From the IMG/VR virus record IMGVR_UViG_3300021964_000172, positions 1 through 40,165 of that record: 40,165 nt of DNA; one strand, written 5' to 3'. The translations under genes were made by a program, and so were the position numbers. Source of the stretch: a virus. The notes beneath the pieces were generated by a model. It was not told where the DNA came from, ran no database searches, and saw only the letters and a list, made by a program, of their open reading frames with translations. Positions 34,479-40,165 of this stretch are shown here, in pieces. Position 1 is the stretch's first letter; each line of letters begins with the position of its first letter.

Positions 34479-35387
34479 ATGCTATGGACAGAAAAATATA
34501 GACCAAAAAAATTAAATGAAGTAATTGGACAAGAACACTTTGTATCTGATGCAAGGGGTTGGATAGAAGAAAATAATATGCCTAATATTCTATTATACGG
34601 AAATCCTGGAAATGGTAAAACAGGAGCAGGATTAGTGATTGGAAGAGAAATCTTAGGTGAATCATTTCAAGATAATTTCATTGAAGTAAATGCGTCAGAT
34701 GATAGGCGATTAGAAAATGTGCGAACTACAATTAAAAATATCGCACAAAGCGGCACAATCGGTGATGCACCATTTAGAATCGTATTATTAGACGAAATGG
34801 ATGGTATGACCACCGATGCTCAAAATGCACTAAAGCGTATCATGGAACGATATGCAAGCAATATTCGTTTTATTATTACCTGCAACGACAGAAATAAGAT
34901 TATCTTTGCATTACAAAGTCGGTGTGCAAATTATCATTTTAAGCCACTCTCTAATGAGGCTGTCCTTGAAGTATTAACTTCAATCCTCAAGGCTGAAGAA
35001 ATAAACCGATTCTCCCAAGATGAATTGGACTCCTTTATATATGCGATGAATGGTGATATGCGGAGGGCGATTACGGAACTCCAAGCGGCAAAGGCCAGCA
35101 ATTCCACCCTCAAATCGCAAATTGATGCAGGATTAAACGAATACAAAAAATTGTTAATGAAAATTGTAAATAAAAATACTTTAGCATTAAGCAGTATGCA
35201 CGACTTTTTACACAACGGATTCACTATCCGTGAAGTCTGTATTGGCTTACATGATGCAGTAATTGATTCTGAATTAGAGAGTAATTTGAAATTCAAAATC
35301 CTTAGAACTATTGGAGAAAGCGAATGGCGTTCAACCACTATGACTCCAAAAGTGTTAGCCTCTTGGTTAATTAGCCAACTATCATAG
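34479..35387 (+). CDS. rfcS: Replication factor C small subunit (clamp loader)
   Basis: The 302-residue AAA+ ATPase has WTEKYRPKKLNEVIGQ at its start, Walker A GNPGNGKTG at 41-49, Walker B LLDEMDGM near 109, sensor 1 FIITCNDRNKI and the SRC arginine-finger motif (LQSRCANYHF). It loads the sliding clamp onto primed DNA. The start at 34479 follows AAGGAGGAATAAT. It is slightly shorter than cellular RFC small subunits (about 320). An internal GGACTCCTTTATATA occurs within its coding sequence at 35027-35041. Confidence 0.93.
   Translation: MLWTEKYRPKKLNEVIGQEHFVSDARGWIEENNMPNILLYGNPGNGKTGAGLVIGREILGESFQDNFIEVNASDDRRLENVRTTIKNIAQSGTIGDAPFRIVLLDEMDGMTTDAQNALKRIMERYASNIRFIITCNDRNKIIFALQSRCANYHFKPLSNEAVLEVLTSILKAEEINRFSQDELDSFIYAMNGDMRRAITELQAAKASNSTLKSQIDAGLNEYKKLLMKIVNKNTLALSSMHDFLHNGFTIREVCIGLHDAVIDSELESNLKFKILRTIGESEWRSTTMTPKVLASWLISQLS
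35027..35041 (+). promoter_or_regulatory. Internal copy of the GGACTCCTTTATATA motif inside rfcS
   Basis: Fifteen bases match the two promoters at 9439 and 17911 exactly, here within codons for D-S-F-I-Y. If active it would drive a transcript for the SSB-like gene 390 bases downstream. It may also be a coincidence of coding sequence. Confidence 0.3.
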
Positions 35388-35434
35388 AATTGAACAAAAA
35401 AACAAAAATAAAAACAAAAATGGAAGTGAAAAAC

Positions 35435-36652
35435 ATGGACGAAAACATGAAAGCAGAAATTGAAAAAAGCGCACAATACATTGGTATGAGCGTTGAAGAA
35501 GCGACGAGCAAGTTTGAAGAGATTTGTTCCGAAAACAACATTGAAACCACTAACCCCATTTCAAGGGGTCTTTGGCGTAACTATGTTGCGAATGTGCGAA
35601 GAACACAAGATAGCGGAGATTCATCCTCAAGTAATGATTCTTACTACAAAGCAGCATTTGGTTTCTTTGTTTCCCTTGATGCCCCTAGAGACATGATGGC
35701 TTGGAATCGCATGAAGGCAAAAGAAGAGTTTGTGCGTGATGCTGATAATGCCCTTGAACAAGGTATTGTTGCTATTGCATCACAAAATGCACTTGGAAAG
35801 TGGGTTGTTTCCCGCTATCACAACGGAGAATACGGTGAAAAGACTGTTTCAACGCTTCCTTCTGGTGCAGAAGAAGCAGAAGATGGTCGTTTCTTTATTC
35901 CTTTGGATAATACCGCAACTTACATGAATGGTGGTAAAAACAACAATTACGGGAAACCTCTTCCCGCAGAACAAATGCGAAGAAGTGGTGTTTTCTTCGG
36001 CTCTATTGGACAAGGAGAAATGAAGCCTTACTATTTCTCTTACAAAAATGATGCAGGTGTTCAATTTGCCCCAAACACTTTTGAATGGGTGCATTTCCTT
36101 TGTATCGCTAACGACAACGGGACTGATATTTATGGGGCTAAGGATTTAACTTTGAAGAGTCTTTCTCTTAACTCGGAAATGAATCCCGAAAACGAACTTT
36201 ATCGTGATATGTCGTCTTTTGACTTTGAGGATTGTTTGCGTGAGAACTTCTCTTCTCATCTTGTTCCTCTTGTTGATATGGATAGAGCGCATATTGAGCG
36301 TCAAGCCCTTCCTTCTAAAGAGCGTTATGTGATTACTGACGGAACTGTTTGTAATATGAACATGACTCCTACAAAGAACGGAAACAGAATCATTAACCTA
36401 ACTGACTTAAATGCAGAAATGGACTATGATTCTGAATCAACGGGTATTACTACCTGTTGGATTCCCGAACATTTGACTCTTGATTTCGGTATTGGTTCTT
36501 CCATTATCGTTATTGGGCGAACTAGTCAAAGAACGACTGATGAAGGAGTTGAGCCAGTTACTATCAATGTTGCTGGTCTTTACTGCGTTATTCGTCATGG
36601 TTCGGCAGTTGAAGTTTCAGTTCCAGTTGAAGAGGATTTTGACTGGTTTTGA
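35435..36652 (+). CDS. Probable single-stranded DNA-binding protein (RPA/SSB-like), 405 aa
   Basis: I choose ATG 35435 (MDENMKAEIEKSAQYIG), with GGAAGTG upstream; ATG 35420 and TTG 35390 are alternatives. The N-terminal 65 residues are helical, a serine-rich linker (DSGDSSSSNDSYYK) follows, and the remainder is beta-rich with OB-like stretches (FFVSLDAP, VHFLCIANDNGTDIYG, SSIIVIGRTSQRTT). The last residues are PVEEDFDWF, an acidic tip ending in an aromatic, like the DDDIPF tail of SSB that recruits partners. Location between the clamp loader and the recombinase and clamp genes fits. The OB fold is inferred. Confidence 0.6.
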   Translation: MDENMKAEIEKSAQYIGMSVEEATSKFEEICSENNIETTNPISRGLWRNYVANVRRTQDSGDSSSSNDSYYKAAFGFFVSLDAPRDMMAWNRMKAKEEFVRDADNALEQGIVAIASQNALGKWVVSRYHNGEYGEKTVSTLPSGAEEAEDGRFFIPLDNTATYMNGGKNNNYGKPLPAEQMRRSGVFFGSIGQGEMKPYYFSYKNDAGVQFAPNTFEWVHFLCIANDNGTDIYGAKDLTLKSLSLNSEMNPENELYRDMSSFDFEDCLRENFSSHLVPLVDMDRAHIERQALPSKERYVITDGTVCNMNMTPTKNGNRIINLTDLNAEMDYDSESTGITTCWIPEHLTLDFGIGSSIIVIGRTSQRTTDEGVEPVTINVAGLYCVIRHGSAVEVSVPVEEDFDWF

Positions 36653-36695
36653 TTAAAACCACCTTTTGTGTAGTCGTTGGCGTTAATGACGGCCA

Positions 36696-36720
36696 TAGAG
36701 GTGCGAAGCCTCTAGTTTTT
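36696..36720 (+). terminator. Hairpin plus T-tract after the SSB-like gene
   Basis: TAGAGG (36696-36701) pairs with CCTCTA (36709-36714) around TGCGAAG, followed by GTTTTT. It is the only intergenic hairpin in the late part of the window. Confidence 0.6.
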
Positions 36721-36734
36721 AAAAAGGTGAAAAT

Positions 36735-37031
36735 ATGCAAAAGATTACAATTAATGATTATAAATCAGCGTTTATCTCTAATGATTTTGTAGTTAAGTCT
36801 GGAAGTTGGATTATAGATTTAAAAAATGTTGAATTTATGACTTACAGATTAAACGACAAAGATGAAACTTCATATTTAGTGGCGTTTCATATTGGTGATA
36901 AAGAAACAAAAATTATGGTGACTGATATTCATGCGGTTAGAGAACTGTTTAAAAGTTGGACAAACGCTAAAGGAATTGAATTAGAATTTGAATACGAAGA
37001 TATTAAAGGAGAAGTGAGAGAATGGGATTAA
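36735..37031 (+). CDS. Protein of 98 aa, unknown
   Basis: The protein starts MQKITINDYKSAFISNDFVV and is beta-rich (WIIDLKNVEFMTYRLNDKDE, YLVAFHIGDKETKIMV) with a C-terminal helix. This could be a PH- or OB-like small barrel. It follows the hairpin behind AAAAAGGTGAAA and overlaps the next gene by ten bases. No family is assigned. Confidence 0.6.
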   Translation: MQKITINDYKSAFISNDFVVKSGSWIIDLKNVEFMTYRLNDKDETSYLVAFHIGDKETKIMVTDIHAVRELFKSWTNAKGIELEFEYEDIKGEVREWD

Positions 37032-37843
37032 CCAGTAATAATAAAACAAACGCAGTTGATGAAGGAATGACTAACAATGCAAGAGTTATTGCCTTCAAAG
37101 AAAAGTTGAAGAAACAAACAGAAGGACGAATGGCTAGAAACAATCGTCTTATTTGTGGTATTTGGGGAGAGCCTAAGACTGTTAAAAGCGGTTTGGCTTT
37201 AGATTTTCCCGATAAACAGATTTATGTTCTTGACTGGGATGATGGTTGCGAACCTACTTGGAGACAAAACCATGAAATGACGGATAGGATTACACTTTGG
37301 AATCCCGAAGTCCGAAACAAGAATGGTGAGTTAGATATTCAAAAGTCTGAAGCAAACTCAGAAGATTTTGTTTTGTTCGTCAAATCAAAGATTGAAGAAG
37401 GCGAAGATGTTTTGTTTGTCTTTGATGGAATTGATAAGTGGCTTGACTGTTGCACTTTAAATGTGACAGGTTCTTCAAAGATTGGAAAGCCCCAAAAGAT
37501 GAAGTTTGAGTGGGGAAAGCGAAACGCACCATTCTATTCTCTTCTTATGATGTGCAAGAATCTTGATTGCGACCAAATCTACATTACTCATGCTAAAGCA
37601 GATTACGGCGCAACAGGAGAAGTTATTGGTTCTAAACCAAACTGGCATAATTGGGGTGATTATCTGTATCAAATTATTTCAACAAGAAGAACACGCAAAA
37701 AGAATGATGTTGTGTATAAGGCTGAATTACTCAGCAGTAAAACCAACACCGAATTAGTGGGCAAAACTTGGGAAACTCTAACCGTTGGTGGTGGAAATGT
37801 TTCTTGGGAAGGAATGCCTGAATTGCGTGAGGGATTGATTTGA
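37022..37843 (+). CDS. Sak4/RecA-like ATPase
   Basis: The 273-residue protein has the degenerate Walker A GEPKTVKSG at about 49-57, then IYVLDWDDG, and a Walker B-like DVLFVFDGIDKW at about 128. The motif order and the later YITHAKADYG match phage Sak4/AAA_24 single-strand annealing or RecA-core ATPases. It may promote annealing with the SSB-like protein. The first residues, MGLTSNNKTN, resemble those of the 33392 gene (MGLTNKNNNN). Confidence 0.72.
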   Translation: MGLTSNNKTNAVDEGMTNNARVIAFKEKLKKQTEGRMARNNRLICGIWGEPKTVKSGLALDFPDKQIYVLDWDDGCEPTWRQNHEMTDRITLWNPEVRNKNGELDIQKSEANSEDFVLFVKSKIEEGEDVLFVFDGIDKWLDCCTLNVTGSSKIGKPQKMKFEWGKRNAPFYSLLMMCKNLDCDQIYITHAKADYGATGEVIGSKPNWHNWGDYLYQIISTRRTRKKNDVVYKAELLSSKTNTELVGKTWETLTVGGGNVSWEGMPELREGLI

Positions 37844-38103
37844 ATGACTTTCATTTAGATTGTGCATATTGCGGTGAATCTATAATTAGTTGGAATAGGC
37901 TATGTCAATATGGGGATTATAGGACTATTAAAACTGATAGAGGGAACTTTTTAGTTTGTAAGGAACATAGTCCGGCCAAAGTAAAAAAGAAATTTTCAAG
38001 AGTTCCTTGTCGCCACAAAAATAAAGACGGAACAGATTGCCGCTATGAGGCTAATAATGTAAAGCCGTATTACTGTGCAAGACATGGTGGTGGAAAAATA
38101 TGA
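37840..38103 (+). CDS. Zinc-finger protein, 87 aa (TTG start)
   Basis: The start is TTG at 37840, overlapping the preceding stop as TTTGA; the nearby ATG is out of frame. The protein has CAYCGESI, LVCKEH, PCRHKNKDGTDC and YYCARHGGGK, enough for two zinc sites, with basic residues between. It overlaps the clamp gene by ATGA. It may bind DNA or the clamp machinery. Confidence 0.6.
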   Translation: MNDFHLDCAYCGESIISWNRLCQYGDYRTIKTDRGNFLVCKEHSPAKVKKKFSRVPCRHKNKDGTDCRYEANNVKPYYCARHGGGKI

Positions 38104-38867
38104 AATTTGAAGTAAATTCAAACGACCTAAGAGAAGCATTAGAAAGCGTTCAAGTGAAAGGCAAAGGAACAACAAATAGTGGGTTTGGCTCAACCAATTT
38201 CGGCACTTATGCTTATTTGGTGGCTGATACTGCTTCTATTGAAATATGGAATGGAAATGCTACCTTTTGTGTCAAAATTAGCATTGATGCCGAGGTTGAA
38301 GAACAAGGTAGGGTTTGTTTAAATAGTGAAACTGTTATTCCCTATCTAAAAAACTTTAGTGGCGAGAATATTATTTTTTCTGTGAATGATTTTATCCTTA
38401 TCAATTGCGGAACGAAGAAGGCCTCAATTCCCTTAGTAGTAAATCATCCAAATGCTGATGCTATTTCAAGAATGCAAAACATGATGAATCCTATTTCATA
38501 TGAAATTCAGCCGCAAACATTTTTTAACTTTGGTAAATCCAAGTTTGAAGGTGCATTTACTCTTACACAAAGACAATTACAGGATGCAATTAAAGCCTGT
38601 GAATTAGTCAAAAGTGGAGTGTATAAGTTTGATTTTAATAATGGGGTGTTGAATGTCTCAACACGCCAAAATGTTACAAACAAATACGAAGAAACAATAA
38701 CTCCTGCTTTTCCTACGGGAGAACCTGCTACGGTGGAGTTTAGTTCACCAATTTATGCTTTCTTTGAGAAAGACCAGATGTTGAATTTTTATCTAAAAGA
38801 TGACTTTCCTCTTTTAGTAGTAGCGAATGATAGAATACTGTTGAAAGCACCACATATTTCAGGGTGA
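38100..38867 (+). CDS. pcn: PCNA-like DNA sliding clamp
   Basis: The 255-residue protein begins MKFEVNSNDLREALESVQVK and has two clamp-type domains: a first with NGNATFCVKISIDAEVEEQG and a second starting near residue 145 (FTLTQRQLQDAIKACELVKSG). PSL-like beta strands close the end (LLVVANDRILLKAP). It encircles DNA and tethers PolB, which is encoded seven bases downstream. Identity to cellular PCNA is low, as usual for viral clamps. Confidence 0.82.
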   Translation: MKFEVNSNDLREALESVQVKGKGTTNSGFGSTNFGTYAYLVADTASIEIWNGNATFCVKISIDAEVEEQGRVCLNSETVIPYLKNFSGENIIFSVNDFILINCGTKKASIPLVVNHPNADAISRMQNMMNPISYEIQPQTFFNFGKSKFEGAFTLTQRQLQDAIKACELVKSGVYKFDFNNGVLNVSTRQNVTNKYEETITPAFPTGEPATVEFSSPIYAFFEKDQMLNFYLKDDFPLLVVANDRILLKAPHISG

Positions 38868-38873
38868 ATAATA

Positions 38874-40165
38874 ATGATAATTAGTAAAATGAATGATGGA
38901 ATGAGAATATATAAATCTTGGAGAGAAAACGGAGAGAAAAAACATGAAATTGTTTCCTTTAGACCTTACTTCTATGTTTTACAAGATGAACCTGAGCGAC
39001 CTCACTATAAACCTACTAAATATCTTACTAGGGATTTTGAGTATCAGCGTGGCGATTGGGTTAATCTTGCGGGACAACCTTTGAAAAAAGTATTTGTTGA
39101 GTCAGCACAAGATATTAGGAACGCTAAGAATGAGTTTAGGGAAACCTATGAAGCCGATGTTCCTTTTCACTTTCGGTATTGTGTTGATGAGTTAGATGAA
39201 ATGCCCGAATATAAACTGCGTAAGTGGTATTGGGATATGGAATGGGCGCAAGGTGGAGACTATCACGACCAATTGACTACTATTGTTGTGTATGATAATT
39301 ACGACGAAGAATATATTCAATGGGTATGGTTTCCTGAGAAAATGCACATGAAACCTTCATTTCCATATGAAGAAATTTCTACGCCCCCTAACGGCCTTGT
39401 GCGTTTCTTTCCGTCAGAAAAAGAAATGATTGAGAATTTTATGAACACTATGATTGTTAAAGACCCCGATATGTTAATTGCTTGGTTCGGTCATTTTGCT
39501 GATTTACCAAAGTTATTTGAACGGGCTTGTGCGGTGGGTCTTGACCCTCGTATTATTTCACCAACTGCAACAGTTAAGGGAGTAAAATCTGTAAAAGATG
39601 GCTATGAGTTTAAATATTCGGAGAAAGGTTTTTCTCCAATTGAACAACCTATTGGCGGGCGAATTACTCTTTCTTTGGACTTAGCATTTGAAAGACAATG
39701 GAATGATTCTCAAAGAGGAACATTACCTTCTCTTTCTCTTGATTATATCGGTGAAACTGTTCTTGGTAAAAAGAAGTTAGTATCGGAAAAGTTTCCTGAC
39801 CCTAACGATTTTTACCGAAGAGCATGGCTTGAAGATACAGCAACTTATCTTAAATATGCTTTAAGAGATGTTGAATTAATGGTTGAAATTGATGAGAAGA
39901 ACTTTTGTAGTGAAGCAATTGTTTCTCTTCAACGATTACTGAAAGCACCATTTGATGCTTGTTTTTATGCTTCTCATATGGGTTCTATTTACTTTATGCG
40001 AAATGCTGATTGGAAAGCACCAACAGGTAGTAAAGTAGATAAAAGACAAGAATATGAAGGTGCTATGATTTACGACCCACTAAGCGAAGGAACCAATGGT
40101 TTGCACCTTAATGTAGCCGCTTTTGATTTTGCTGGTCTATATCCTTCAATGATGATTGCACGAAA
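38874..40165 (+). CDS. polB: Family B DNA polymerase, N-terminal part (runs off the right edge)
   Basis: Read by hand from ATG 38874 (MIISKMNDGMRIYKSWRENG); 430 codons are present. The 3'-5' exonuclease is intact: ExoI YWDMEW (D121, E123), ExoII AWFGHFADLP and ExoIII YLKYALRDVEL. The polymerase motif A begins DFAGLYPSMM at the edge of the window. It is the replicative polymerase of the virus with proofreading. Thumb and C-terminal PCNA-binding tail are outside the window. Confidence 0.93.
   Translation, partial: MIISKMNDGMRIYKSWRENGEKKHEIVSFRPYFYVLQDEPERPHYKPTKYLTRDFEYQRGDWVNLAGQPLKKVFVESAQDIRNAKNEFRETYEADVPFHFRYCVDELDEMPEYKLRKWYWDMEWAQGGDYHDQLTTIVVYDNYDEEYIQWVWFPEKMHMKPSFPYEEISTPPNGLVRFFPSEKEMIENFMNTMIVKDPDMLIAWFGHFADLPKLFERACAVGLDPRIISPTATVKGVKSVKDGYEFKYSEKGFSPIEQPIGGRITLSLDLAFERQWNDSQRGTLPSLSLDYIGETVLGKKKLVSEKFPDPNDFYRRAWLEDTATYLKYALRDVELMVEIDEKNFCSEAIVSLQRLLKAPFDACFYASHMGSIYFMRNADWKAPTGSKVDKRQEYEGAMIYDPLSEGTNGLHLNVAAFDFAGLYPSMMIAR

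Overview
The window is a 40 kb piece of a double-stranded DNA virus that infects archaea. The evidence is a viral lifestyle gene set (densely packed small genes, a structural-type module on one strand, viral tRNAs) combined with archaeal-type information processing: family B DNA polymerase, PCNA-like clamp, RFC small subunit, ATP-dependent DNA ligase, transcription factor B, and TATA-box promoters. The set (PolB, clamp, clamp loader, ligase, class II ribonucleotide reductase, chaperonin) resembles what is known of magroviruses, the viruses proposed for marine group II Euryarchaeota (Poseidoniales). That assignment is inference from gene content; no search was run. Neither window edge is a genome end as far as can be seen: a small zinc/HTH gene runs off the left edge and PolB off the right.

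Region 1 (1-4704, minus strand): a leftward operon of short genes that I read as virion-associated. Seven of them start with the same short peptide, roughly M-(N/S)-W-x-(D/E)-I-(L/I/V)-(K/R), on otherwise unrelated bodies. One is a putative HExxH metalloprotease that carries the peptide a second time internally. The genes are separated by a recurring AAAATTTTTGAGAAA-type spacer. Region 2 (4705-8770): an array of small genes on both strands, each bounded by a copy of a palindromic element centred on CCATATGG (ten copies, not seen elsewhere in the window) with outer CAAAG/CTTTG arms. Two of the genes are paralogues, with a third paralogue at 9505. Region 3 (8770-10700): a non-coding stretch with direct and inverted GAGAC repeats around an AT-rich and pyrimidine-rich tract (candidate origin), the third paralogue, a chain of hairpins, a zinc/TM gene, tRNA-Leu(UAA) and a small cruciform-like RNA structure.

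Region 4 (10700-40165, plus strand): the early/replication arm. It holds an SF1 helicase, a coiled-coil protein, many mini zinc-ribbon genes, tRNA-Arg(UCU), class II RNR, TFB, a MazG-type pyrophosphohydrolase, a CCHC-knuckle protein, an E1/ThiF-like adenylating enzyme, a Myb/SANT-like protein, a JAMM protease, a miniature GroES followed by GroEL, ATP ligase, a histone-fold protein, a LAGLIDADG-like protein, a P-loop/clamp-loader-like protein, wHTH protein, RFC small subunit, an SSB-like protein with an acidic aromatic tail, a Sak4-like ATPase, PCNA and PolB. Genes overlap by ATGA, TAATG or TTTGA and have strong Shine-Dalgarno sequences, so most are translationally coupled.

The most exciting system is a possible virus-encoded ubiquitin-like pathway: a 68-residue beta-grasp-like protein ending in ...PAIVGG-CY with its own strong promoter and terminator (17967), an E1-like enzyme (24521) and a canonical JAMM protease (26121) that could trim the CY tail to expose Gly-Gly. 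The N-terminal W-tag family and the CCATATGG cassette array are the other two candidates for undescribed biology.
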